From PBB1 sp965229345 (lineage in GTDB: Bacteria; Pseudomonadota; Gammaproteobacteria; Burkholderiales; Burkholderiaceae_C): 64,000 nt of DNA. The position numbers were made by a program, and so were the translations under genes. The stretch covers positions 3,657,105 through 3,721,104 of the forward strand of contig OZ245872.1 of the NCBI GenBank assembly GCA_965229345.1, read 5' to 3'. Below are positions 43,210-51,660 of the stretch, piece after piece. Below the pieces are notes generated by a model. The model worked only from the letters and a program-made list of their open reading frames with translations. It searched no databases and was not told where the DNA came from. Numbering within the stretch: position 1 is the first letter of the stretch; each line of letters starts with the position of its first letter.

Positions 43210-44943
43210 GTGAAACTGAATAACTTCAAGATCGCGACCCGGTTGTCGATCGGCTTTGCCGCTGTGCTGGCATTGATGATCGCCATGTCGGTGGCCGCCT
43301 ATGTGCGAATGTCTGCCTCGTCTCACGATCTCGACGACAGCATTGCGATCTCAGAGCGCTCCAAGCTGTCGGACCAGTGGCTGGCCGGTACGGAACTGAA
43401 TATTTCGCGTGTGGTGGCGATTGCGAAGTCGCACGGTGACCCGGCTATCGTCGCCTACTTCGAGCCGATGATGAAGGAGACATCGACTCGCGATAGCGAG
43501 GCACAAGCAAAGCTGGAATCGGAGATCAACAGCACCGAGGGCAAGGCATTGCTTGCCGAGACCGCCGAAAAGCGGAACAGCTATAACGCCACTCGGGCCA
43601 AGGTTCTCGACCTGCTCAAGAGCGGTGACAAGGCCGCTGCCGACGCGCAGTTCGTCCAGGCGATGCTGCCTGCCGCCACGGCTTACCTGACCTCGATGAA
43701 GCGATTGCAGCAATTCGAGTCTGAGTTGAGCGCAACGCAGCTGACCAGCGCCAAAACCGCCGTGACCAGCGGCCAGAGGCTGCAGATGATGTTGCTGTGC
43801 GCCGGTCTCGCGATGGGCGCGTGGATGGCCTACGTCATCACCCGCTCGATCACCCAACCGCTCAATTCAGCGCTGGATGTCGCCCGCGGCATTGCCAACA
43901 ACGACCTGTCCAACGTCGTGCACTCCGACCGCAAGGACGAGTTGGGCGACCTGCTGCGCGAACTGGACCGCATGCGTGATTCGCTGCACCAGATGGTCAG
44001 CCAGGTGCGCGGTTCCACCGAGTCGATCAGCACCGCAAGCGCCGAGATAGCGACGGGCAACCAGGACCTGAGCGCACGCACCGAGCAGACCGCTTCGAAC
44101 CTGCAGCAAACCGCCTCCTCCATGGAGCAGCTCACCGGCACCGTCAAGCAGTCGGCCGACTCCGCACGCCAAGCCAACCAGCTCGCCTCCTCGGCCGCCG
44201 AAGTGGCCGCTCGCGGTGGTGCCGTGGTCTCCGAGGTGGTCTCCACCATGGACGAGATCAACGCCTCTTCGCAGAAGATCTCCGACATCATCGGCGTGAT
44301 CGATGGCATCGCTTTCCAGACCAACATCCTCGCACTGAACGCCGCGGTGGAAGCCGCCCGTGCCGGTGAGCAGGGCCGCGGCTTCGCCGTGGTCGCCTCC
44401 GAGGTGCGCAACCTGGCAGGCCGCTCTGCCGAGGCCGCCCGCGAGATCAAGGACCTGATCGGCGCGTCGGTGGAGAAGGTCGAATCGGGCTCTCGCCTGG
44501 TGGCCAACGCGGGCAACACGATGGCCGAGATCGTCAGCTCGGTGCAGCGTGTCTCCGACATCATCGGTGAGATCACCGCCGCCGCGGCCGAGCAGTCCGA
44601 TGGCATCGGACAGGTCAACTCCTCTGTCGTCCAGCTCGACCAGATGACTCAGCAAAACGCCGCCCTCGTCGAGCAGTCCGCCGCCGCCGCCGAGTCCCTC
44701 AAGGATCAGGCTTCCAGGCTGGCTGAGGTGATGAGCATCTTCCGATTGGATACGCGCGCAGTGAGCACACCCGTCAAGTCCGTGCGCCCCGCGGCAATCG
44801 CCAAGCGCCCCCCAGTTGCCAAGCCCGCCAGCAAGCCGATGGCCTCGTCTCATTCGAATCACACCGCGTCCCCCGCTGCGGCTTCAACGCCGCCTGTCGC
44901 CAGCGCCGCCAGCGCCAGTTCGGATGAGTGGGAAACCTTCTGA
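43210..44943 (+). CDS. Methyl-accepting chemotaxis protein 3 with CheR-tethering tail
   Basis: The 577-residue receptor starts at a GTG (VKLNNFKIATRLSIGF) with AGGAG six bases upstream. It has two membrane segments (about 10-32 and 193-213), a helical 4HB-type periplasmic domain, a HAMP domain and the shared signalling segment. A flexible Ala/Pro/Ser tail of about 65 residues ends in SDEWETF. EWETF matches the xWxxF pentapeptide that tethers CheR and CheB in enterobacterial Tar/Tsr. It is the only receptor of the three with this tail. In frame, a start at 43162 is open but lacks a ribosome site. Confidence 0.95.
   Translation: MKLNNFKIATRLSIGFAAVLALMIAMSVAAYVRMSASSHDLDDSIAISERSKLSDQWLAGTELNISRVVAIAKSHGDPAIVAYFEPMMKETSTRDSEAQAKLESEINSTEGKALLAETAEKRNSYNATRAKVLDLLKSGDKAAADAQFVQAMLPAATAYLTSMKRLQQFESELSATQLTSAKTAVTSGQRLQMMLLCAGLAMGAWMAYVITRSITQPLNSALDVARGIANNDLSNVVHSDRKDELGDLLRELDRMRDSLHQMVSQVRGSTESISTASAEIATGNQDLSARTEQTASNLQQTASSMEQLTGTVKQSADSARQANQLASSAAEVAARGGAVVSEVVSTMDEINASSQKISDIIGVIDGIAFQTNILALNAAVEAARAGEQGRGFAVVASEVRNLAGRSAEAAREIKDLIGASVEKVESGSRLVANAGNTMAEIVSSVQRVSDIIGEITAAAAEQSDGIGQVNSSVVQLDQMTQQNAALVEQSAAAAESLKDQASRLAEVMSIFRLDTRAVSTPVKSVRPAAIAKRPPVAKPASKPMASSHSNHTASPAAASTPPVASAASASSDEWETF
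44053..44705 (+). repeat. Identical chemoreceptor signalling segment, copy 3 of 3
   Basis: See copy 1: 653 bp identical to the segments at 40824 and 42409. The first differences are a synonymous C-to-T change at 44706 and a shift from CAACGAGG to GGCTGAGG shortly after, then the unique tail. Confidence 0.95.
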
Positions 44944-45013
44944 GTCGCCGCTGCATCTCGTCAGCCGCATCACCAATATCTGAGCACGAAGACCCGTCCG
45001 TAAGGAGCCAGCC

Positions 45014-45538
45014 ATGAACATGATCACCGACGCACAACATGTCGCCCAACACGAAGCGGCCCGCGAAAACGCCAGCAAGGCTGCGCTCGCGGGCGGTGAG
45101 TTCCTCACCTTCCGCCTTGGTGGCGAGGAATACGGCATCGACATCCTGCGTGTCCAGGAAATTCGCTCCTACGAAACGCCCACCCGCATCGCGAACGCAC
45201 CTTCCTTCATCAAGGGCGTAGTGAATCTGCGTGGCGTGATCGTCCCCATCGTCGATCTGCGCCTGAAACTCGGCTGCGACAGCGCCGAGTACGACAGCTT
45301 TACTGTCGTCATCGTGCTCAATGTCCGTGGCCGCGTGGTGGGTGCCGTGGTCGACTCGGTCAGCGACGTGCTTCAGCTGTCGAAAGAGGCGGTCAAAGCG
45401 GCCCCCGAGTTGTCCTCCTCCGTGGACACCAGCTTCATCACCGGCATTGGCAACGTCGGCGACCGCATGCTGATCCTGATGGACATCGAGGGTTTCATGT
45501 CCAGCGCCGACATGGGCCTGATCAGCGACGCTCACTGA
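45014..45538 (+). CDS. cheW: Chemotaxis coupling protein CheW
   Basis: The 174-residue CheW contains FLTFRLGGEEYGIDILRVQEIRSYE, IKGVVNLRGVIVPIVDLRLKL and a C-terminal ITGIGNVGDRMLILMDIEGFM. It bridges receptors and CheA. AAGGAG eight bases upstream fixes the ATG. It is the last intact gene of the che operon. The cheR/cheD/cheB genes that often follow cheW in relatives are missing, and the sequence beyond is gene-poor. Confidence 0.97.
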   Translation: MNMITDAQHVAQHEAARENASKAALAGGEFLTFRLGGEEYGIDILRVQEIRSYETPTRIANAPSFIKGVVNLRGVIVPIVDLRLKLGCDSAEYDSFTVVIVLNVRGRVVGAVVDSVSDVLQLSKEAVKAAPELSSSVDTSFITGIGNVGDRMLILMDIEGFMSSADMGLISDAH

Positions 45539-46152
45539 GTCCCCTGTCTCCGGCTGTCGGAGTGACGTACGTCGCTTCAGCACCCGGAGCACCGAGCCTT
45601 TCGAGGTCCTCTTGAGTCGCCAGCAGTCGCTGGCTGATCCGTTGCACATCAGCGCCTGGCGGCTCGCCGGGGATGCGTCTGAACGAAGGTCCCGCCGCCC
45701 TTGGTGATAGAGCAATCCGAGTGATTGCCTGCGCGGCGCCCTGGCAGCTGCGATACGGCCGTCCATAGCGACGCCCAAGTTCTCTCTTTGACGATCGCGT
45801 CGCTCTGCTGGCGCGTTCTCGATTTGACGTGACCCGGCGTACCTCAGTGAGACTCTGATCGCAGTCCTTGATCGGATGCGGAATTCTGAGATCCGTGTCG
45901 CGGTGTTACGCAGCGATCGTCGCTTCTCAGTTGCTGCCAACTCCGCCGCTCACTCGGATGACGAGGAGTGCGCAGCGAGCCCGCACTGATCGGAGCGCTG
46001 TCGGGCGCGGTGCTGTCGTTGGCGGCGGGCTGGTGGGGCCTGCGCGATGTGCTGCGGCGCCCGGTGGTGGACATGCTGCGCCAGGCCGCGCAATGAGCCG
46101 CTGATCGATCTCGACGCCGCAAAGCCCACACCACAGCTTCGCGCCATGTAAA
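45539..46152. other. Gene-poor stretch after cheW
   Basis: About 690 bp lie between cheW and the DUF1329 gene without a convincing intact gene. A weak hairpin, CTCCG/CGGAG, follows cheW at about 45548-45562. From 45600 to 45900 I see only broken frames on both strands. A piece of an ABC permease gene is at 45962-46096. The stretch reads as the remains of lost genes at a rearrangement junction. Confidence 0.5.
45962..46096 (+). pseudogene. Remnant of an FtsX-like ABC permease C-terminus
   Basis: The frame from 45962 reads ALIGALSGAVLSLAAGWWGLRDVL and ends RRPVVDMLRQAAQ then TGA. This is one membrane segment followed by an LRxVLRRPxxxxLR tail, as seen at the end of MacB/FtsX-type permeases. 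A stop codon lies directly before the fragment at 45959-45961 and there is no plausible start. It is most likely the last 44 codons of a gene whose front has been lost. The match is by pattern only. Confidence 0.5.
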
Positions 46153-46183
46153 AAGCCCGCTGTGCGTGAGCAGCAGCGGGCTT
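46153..46183 (-). terminator. Terminator of the DUF1302/DUF1329 operon
   Basis: A perfect 10-bp stem, AAGCCCGCTG / CAGCGGGCTT, with an 11-nt loop on the minus strand leads into TTTTTACA. It lies about 40 bp beyond the stop of the DUF1329 gene and closes the minus-strand operon. Confidence 0.85.
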
Positions 46184-46224
46184 GAGTGACCACCGGGGCT
46201 GGCGCCCCGGTGCCGGTGGGGCAA

Positions 46225-47550
46225 TTACTTGCCCGTACCCGTGGCCACTTCTTCCAGCACGTTCAGCGACACGTCGGTCTCTTTCACGCCCTTCGGGTTG
46301 GACTTCATGTTCGACGACCAGTTCGTGGCGTGGCCACGCTTGACGTCGATGATGTGTCCGATCACAGGCATCACTGCCTTGTAGCCGTCATCGCCGGTGT
46401 CCGGACGGTTCTGGAAGATGAACATCTTCCAGAATTCGCCCTTGCGGTCCAACGCGAAGCCCAGGTACGGACGTGGGAAGTCCACTTCCATGTACACGGT
46501 CTTCTTGCTGTAGGGGTGCTCGTCTGGGCACACACCTTCGACCACGTACACCTCACGCGGCTCCCAGCCCACGTCCGGCGCAGGGTTGAAGTGCGGCGGA
46601 ATGGTGATGCCGATGCGCGGGAAGCGCTTGGCCGGATCGCTGAAGGGCGCGTTCACGTCCACGCTGATGTCCGGGCTGTGGGCGATGGCCAGGATCCAGC
46701 GGCGCTCGAGCAGCTTGTTGGACTTGTACTTCGTGGGCGCAGCGTCCCAGATGTCCCAGTCGTCGTACAGCTGGTCGGTACCACCGATCGGGTCCATCCA
46801 CGCACCGCCGGACAGACGGCGAACGCGGCGAACCGACTTCAGGTAGGCGAACGAGTCGTCCGGCTTCTTGGAGTCAGGCTGGTTGTAGCGCACCGAGAAC
46901 AGGCCCAGACCGCGGATGTCTTGCGGGTAGGTCGCCACGAAGTAGGTCTTCTGCGAGATGGTGCCGTCACCCACGGTGATCGGGCCACCGTCCAGACGGC
47001 CTTCCATGTAGTAGCGACGCGACTGGAACGCTTGCACGCGCTCGTAGCCGGTCTTCGCATCGAGGAACGCCCAGGCGATGTCGCGCAGGTCCATCGTCGC
47101 GCCGTAGGTCGCAGCACGCAGGTTCCAGATGATCTTGTCGCCCGCGTTCGGGTCCTTCGGATCGATCTTGTCAGCCGGGAACAGCATGCCCGCTTGCCAA
47201 CCAGAGACCGTGCGGTCAGCCGGGTTGAACTTGACGGCGTCGATGTTCTTGCGCGACCACTCGACGTACTTCGGGTCCATTTCGATCTTCTTCGAATTGG
47301 CCAGCTTGATCGTCAGGTTGTAGTTGCGGATCATCCACTCGAGCTTCTCAGGCACCATGCTGGCAATGGTCTTGCCCTCGAAGGTGTCGCCCTTGATGCT
47401 GTCAAAGTTGTCCTTGTTGATCACAAACCCGGCAGACAGCTCCTTGGCTTGCGCAGATGTCGCGCCCAGCCCCGTTGCCAGTGCCACCGCGCCACCCAGA
47501 CCGCCTTGCAGTACGCTGCGACGATCAACTCCACTCGTTTCGATTTCCAT
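46225..47550 (-). CDS. DUF1329 (LolA-like) periplasmic protein
   Basis: The 441-residue protein has a twin-arginine-like signal (DRRSVLQGGLGGAVALATGLGATSAQA) and the DUF1329 core, including NYNLTIKLANSKK, SRRYYMEGRL and SVRRVRRLSGGAWMDPI. DUF1329 proteins are LolA-fold-like periplasmic proteins almost always next to DUF1302, as here (17 bp apart). Such pairs occur with RND transporters in steroid, terpene and aromatic degraders, where a role in hydrophobic substrate or lipid handling is suspected. It is the last gene of the operon. AAGGAG supports the start. Confidence 0.85.
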   Translation of the reverse strand: MEIETSGVDRRSVLQGGLGGAVALATGLGATSAQAKELSAGFVINKDNFDSIKGDTFEGKTIASMVPEKLEWMIRNYNLTIKLANSKKIEMDPKYVEWSRKNIDAVKFNPADRTVSGWQAGMLFPADKIDPKDPNAGDKIIWNLRAATYGATMDLRDIAWAFLDAKTGYERVQAFQSRRYYMEGRLDGGPITVGDGTISQKTYFVATYPQDIRGLGLFSVRYNQPDSKKPDDSFAYLKSVRRVRRLSGGAWMDPIGGTDQLYDDWDIWDAAPTKYKSNKLLERRWILAIAHSPDISVDVNAPFSDPAKRFPRIGITIPPHFNPAPDVGWEPREVYVVEGVCPDEHPYSKKTVYMEVDFPRPYLGFALDRKGEFWKMFIFQNRPDTGDDGYKAVMPVIGHIIDVKRGHATNWSSNMKSNPKGVKETDVSLNVLEEVATGTGK

Positions 47551-47567
47551 CTTGCTTGCTCCTTTGA

Positions 47568-49175
47568 TCAGAATTGACGGGTGACACGCAAGGCCAACTG
47601 GCTGCTGCCCTTGAAATAGCCGAACAGTTGGCTCTTTTCGCCGCTGAACTGTGTGCCATTGCTACCGTTGTCCCAGAAGATATCGGCTTCCAACTTGGCC
47701 AGCCACTTGTCGCCAAACGTCATCGAGACGCTCGGGATGGCAAAGCCGCCACCATTCACCAAGTCGAAACCAACTGCGAAACCAGGGTTGATTTCGTCGT
47801 TCCGGTAGTTCAGCACCGTGAACATGGTCAGGATGGTGTCGTTCTCCTTGCGCTTGGTGCCCCAGAAGAACAGTCGAGCCAGGTCATCACTCTTCTTGAA
47901 GTTCATGATCTGCCGGGTGAAGATCTGAATCGAAGAGAACGAAGGCCGGGTCGTGCCCAAGATATCTTCAAATTTCAGGTTCTTGTCGGCGCGGAGCATG
48001 CCGATGAGCAAATCCTTCTCTTTAATACCATTCAAACCAATACCAGGATTCTGACCAAGAACGAATCCAGGATCAAATGCGGTAAATCGACCGGTACCGA
48101 CGTTGTACGGTTGGTCGAAGACGTAAGCAACTTCAGCGCTAAGAACAGCGTCCAAGGCGTCGCTGTAACCGCTAACCGTCGCACCCAGTACATCAATGTT
48201 CGGATGGATGAAATCACTCACCTTACCGGGCGTTGGCGCTTGGCCCTTGTACTGGTTGGTAGAAATATTTGTAGCGGGGTTAACAACCGGATCACCAGCC
48301 GCCGCCTTCAAATAGGCGAAGGAGTAGTTCACACCGGCATACTCGCCTTGCCAACGAATACCATAGGTCCACTTGTCTTTGTCAGCGCCTTTGGTTTCGC
48401 AGTTGGTTACTTGATTGATGCGCGACGCATCGAATCCACGGTATGGGGCAAAGAACCAACGGCCACCGCGTACGTCATAGGTGTTACCCATGTCTTCGCA
48501 ACGATCCAGGCCAGGGCGCACGTAAGCGGCGATCAAACCATTCGCCTCTGGAATACGAATCTTCGTCGACAACAAGATCAGCGGTTTGCGCCACTCTTCG
48601 TTTTCGCCTTCGAAGAACAGACGCCAGCTCAGGTTGTAGCCGTGAACCACGTCCATCGCCTGGAAGAAGTCGGACTCACCCCAGACCAGTTGCTGGCGGC
48701 CGAACTTGACCGTGGCACGATCTCCAATAGGAGCCTCGACCCAGAACTCGCGGAAGTCGAAGTTGTTGTAGTTGTCAGTGATGGACTTGCCGCCGGTGGT
48801 AGGAAGTCCCGTGGCGCGCAGATCCTCCAAATCCTTCAAGTAATTGGTCTTGTATTCCTTGTCCAGGCGGGCAATGGCCTTGAACTTGATGCCATTCCAC
48901 GATGCGTCGTTGTCAACCAGGATGGATCCACGAACCATCGAGAGCTTGCCACGAGCATGCTTTTTGGTATTCGCGCCAAAGCCTTGCTTGTACTCTTCTT
49001 GGTTTTCCAAATTCATGGAAAGCCAGCCGCGCACATAACCCGACACGGCGTAGTTGAAGTCGCCAGCACCTGCAGCATCTTCTGCAGCGTGTGCAGAAGA
49101 AAGTGCCATGACGCTCAGCGCCGCGGACACCGCGACGCTTGGAAGCGCTCGCTTGAACTTATCTAGTTTCTTCAT
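47568..49175 (-). CDS. DUF1302 outer-membrane beta-barrel-like protein
   Basis: The 535-residue protein has a signal peptide ending ALSSAHA and a long beta-strand-rich body closing with SSQLALRVTRQF, a C-terminal Phe as in outer-membrane barrels. FNYAVSGYVRGWLSMNLEN and VKFGRQQLVWGESDFFQAMDVVHG are typical DUF1302 landmarks. It is probably an outer-membrane channel or adaptor for hydrophobic compounds and acts with DUF1329. GGAAGGAATGGAG before the ATG at 49175 fixes the start. A 10-bp imperfect hairpin (49221-49256) lies between it and the RND gene. Confidence 0.87.
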   Translation of the reverse strand: MKKLDKFKRALPSVAVSAALSVMALSSAHAAEDAAGAGDFNYAVSGYVRGWLSMNLENQEEYKQGFGANTKKHARGKLSMVRGSILVDNDASWNGIKFKAIARLDKEYKTNYLKDLEDLRATGLPTTGGKSITDNYNNFDFREFWVEAPIGDRATVKFGRQQLVWGESDFFQAMDVVHGYNLSWRLFFEGENEEWRKPLILLSTKIRIPEANGLIAAYVRPGLDRCEDMGNTYDVRGGRWFFAPYRGFDASRINQVTNCETKGADKDKWTYGIRWQGEYAGVNYSFAYLKAAAGDPVVNPATNISTNQYKGQAPTPGKVSDFIHPNIDVLGATVSGYSDALDAVLSAEVAYVFDQPYNVGTGRFTAFDPGFVLGQNPGIGLNGIKEKDLLIGMLRADKNLKFEDILGTTRPSFSSIQIFTRQIMNFKKSDDLARLFFWGTKRKENDTILTMFTVLNYRNDEINPGFAVGFDLVNGGGFAIPSVSMTFGDKWLAKLEADIFWDNGSNGTQFSGEKSQLFGYFKGSSQLALRVTRQF

Positions 49176-49266
49176 GTCTCCATTCCTTCCGTTTTTGAAC
49201 CACACAAGAACCGTTCGAACCCAACCGGGGATCAGTTATCACTTCACCCCGGCTGGAACGGCAACC

Positions 49267-51642
49267 TCACACTGCCGCTGGTGACCCCGCGATTTCGATC
49301 GGGTGTTTTTTATTCCCAACGATGAAACCAGGGCGGAACACAAAAACAATCGCCGGCATGATGAAGAGCGCACTGAAAGCCGAGATAGACAACCACAAGG
49401 CAATCAGCAAACCCATGTCAGCCTGCAGACGCACTGACGAGAAGCTCCACAAACCGACGCTGGTAATCAACGTCAACGCGGTTACCAACACACCACGCCC
49501 CGAACTGCGCAACGATTTCAGAATGGCCGCCTCAACGCTCGAGGAGTGATGCAGCTCTTCCCGAATACCGTCAACGATGTAGAACGTGTAATCAACCCCG
49601 AGCCCGATGCCCAATGCCACCACTGGCAAGGTGTTGATGTTCATACCAATCCCTGCCCAAGCCATGTAGCTGAACGTGATGGTGTTTGACAACATCACTG
49701 GGATCATGAAGAACACGCCAGCCACAGTGGATCGATAAGTGACCGTGCAGCACACCACCAGAACCAGCAAGGCCAAGGCAATTGCCTCGATCTGACCCGC
49801 CAGAATGACTTCGTTCACCGCAGCCAAGACGCCAACCAATCCACCTGCGAGCAAGTACTCACCGTGCTTGATCGGATTCTGGACTACATAGTCCTGCACG
49901 CGAGCAATTGCGGTTCTGATCGTTTCCCCTTGGTGGTCGCGGAAAAACAACGTGACTGCCGCATTCTTTGCGTCGGCGTCCTGGTAACGATCCATGTCAC
50001 CAGGGTCAGATCCTGCAACGAACATGTACGTCAACTCGGCGTTCTCGTTGGGGTCGTTACCCAGCTCGGCGTACATCGGATTGCCTTCGCGCAGCGCACG
50101 ACGCACCTGGGGCAAGATATCTGCTACAGAAATACTGCCGCCCACTTCAGGCTGAGACTCCATGTAACGCTGGAAGTTGGTCATGCTTTGCAGGACTTCT
50201 GGTTCGCGGAGCGATCCCTTTTCCTTGCCAGCAACCACAACGAACATCCGGTCAGAACCTTGGAACTGGCGGTTGATTTCAGTGGCATCGGTGTTGTACG
50301 AAGAGTCCGGCCAAAGAATCGGTGATCCCGGATTCGCGTCACCCACCTTCAGGTTGAAGGCATACCAACCCGAGCCGATGAATACCAACAGCGTCAGCGC
50401 CAAGACCGCATAACGGAACTTCGTGGTGACGACGCTGGCACAGACCCCAAGAATGGCCTCCAGGACGGGTCGAATATTGATCGGGTGCACAAAATGCACG
50501 CGTGGCTTAACCCATGACAACATCACTGGCGTCATGATGAGCGCGCTGATGATGATGGAGAAAATCCACACGGTACCAATGTAGGAAATCTTCTCCAACA
50601 TCGGAATAGGCGTCAAAGCAACCACCAACACGCAACCCGCATCGGCCACGATGGCAAGCATGCTGGGCTTGAACAAATTCTGAGCGCTGGCCACCGCCGC
50701 TGCCGCTGAATTGGTTGCGCCGTTCGCGATTTCATCGTCATACCGCGAAATCAACTGAACCGAGTTTGAGATCGCTTGTGCCGTGATCAAGAAAGCCACC
50801 ACGATCACCAGCGGGTCGAGGTGGAAACCCATCACATCCGCCGCGCCCAGCGCCCAGATGGCACTGATGCTGCCCGCCAGCAAAGGCAGCAGCGTGCCAT
50901 GCCAGGTACGGGTGATCAGCAACAGAATGATCACCAGGGACGCAATGGCCGCAAAGAAGATCTTGATGGTTTCGTCGAGGTAGTAATTAACCCACCCGTA
51001 AAGCACCGGCTCGCCCACGACGCGAATCTTGACCCCAGGTTCGGTCTCGCCCTTGACCAAGCCCATGATCTCGTTGAAGGCCTTGCTGTAGTCGATCTCA
51101 CCGTCCCGGAAGTCCGCGGTGATCAACGTTGCCTTCAGGTCCAACGACACATAAGGGCCGTAGATCAGCGTGTTGTTCAGGACAGCAGCCCTGAGCTTCG
51201 CCATGGCCGCCTCGTCCTTGGGCAGCTCCGGCCACATGATCGGCTTGGTTTCAACACCCTCGGTCGATGCTCGAACTTCCTTGATTTTCTTGGAAGCGAT
51301 CGAGATGATCTGGTAGGTGTCAATGCCATTGACCTGCTGGAGACCAACCGTCAGCTTTTGGACTTTGGAGAGCACCTTTTCATTGAAGATATCTCCCTTT
51401 TCCGTCTCCACCATGATGGTGACCAGATTCGACCCACCGAAAGTGGATTTGTATTTCTGGTTAACGGCGACATAAGGGTGATTCTTGGGCAGCAAATCGC
51501 TGAACACCGTCTTCACTTCGATCTTGGTTGCCAAGAACCCCATGATCGCCGTGAGCAGGGCAACGATAATAACGACCACCTTCCTGTTCTTTATCAGGAA
51601 AGAGAACGTACTCTCGACTCTACTGAACGTAGTATTTTTCAC
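49267..51642 (-). CDS. RND/MMPL-superfamily transporter
   Basis: The 791-residue protein has two repeats, each with one membrane segment, a periplasmic domain and a five-segment bundle. Examples are IVALLTAIMGFLATKIEV, IIPLL-type segments about 225-400, VLALTLLVFIGSGWYAF, and VALGIGLGVDYTFYIVDGI near the end. It fits the HAE3/MMPL group rather than drug-type AcrB (about 1040 residues). The GTG start has GGAG eight bases upstream. HAE3-type relatives move hopanoids, steroids or lipids. Here it probably moves a hydrophobic compound with the DUF1302/DUF1329 pair. The coding sequence looks more A/T-rich than the flagellar genes. Confidence 0.9.
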   Translation of the reverse strand: MKNTTFSRVESTFSFLIKNRKVVVIIVALLTAIMGFLATKIEVKTVFSDLLPKNHPYVAVNQKYKSTFGGSNLVTIMVETEKGDIFNEKVLSKVQKLTVGLQQVNGIDTYQIISIASKKIKEVRASTEGVETKPIMWPELPKDEAAMAKLRAAVLNNTLIYGPYVSLDLKATLITADFRDGEIDYSKAFNEIMGLVKGETEPGVKIRVVGEPVLYGWVNYYLDETIKIFFAAIASLVIILLLITRTWHGTLLPLLAGSISAIWALGAADVMGFHLDPLVIVVAFLITAQAISNSVQLISRYDDEIANGATNSAAAAVASAQNLFKPSMLAIVADAGCVLVVALTPIPMLEKISYIGTVWIFSIIISALIMTPVMLSWVKPRVHFVHPINIRPVLEAILGVCASVVTTKFRYAVLALTLLVFIGSGWYAFNLKVGDANPGSPILWPDSSYNTDATEINRQFQGSDRMFVVVAGKEKGSLREPEVLQSMTNFQRYMESQPEVGGSISVADILPQVRRALREGNPMYAELGNDPNENAELTYMFVAGSDPGDMDRYQDADAKNAAVTLFFRDHQGETIRTAIARVQDYVVQNPIKHGEYLLAGGLVGVLAAVNEVILAGQIEAIALALLVLVVCCTVTYRSTVAGVFFMIPVMLSNTITFSYMAWAGIGMNINTLPVVALGIGLGVDYTFYIVDGIREELHHSSSVEAAILKSLRSSGRGVLVTALTLITSVGLWSFSSVRLQADMGLLIALWLSISAFSALFIMPAIVFVFRPGFIVGNKKHPIEIAGSPAAV

Positions 51643-51660
51643 ATCAATCTCCGTAGGATA

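Noticed and set aside
40347..44862. Repeated minus-strand frames opposite the three chemoreceptor genes
   Set aside because: They repeat only because the plus-strand signalling segment is repeated, and they have no ribosome sites or domains.
45600..45940. Frames suggesting a degenerate transposase or other protein after cheW
   Set aside because: I could not match any frame to a transposase motif, such as a DDE or HTH signature, so no mobile element is called.
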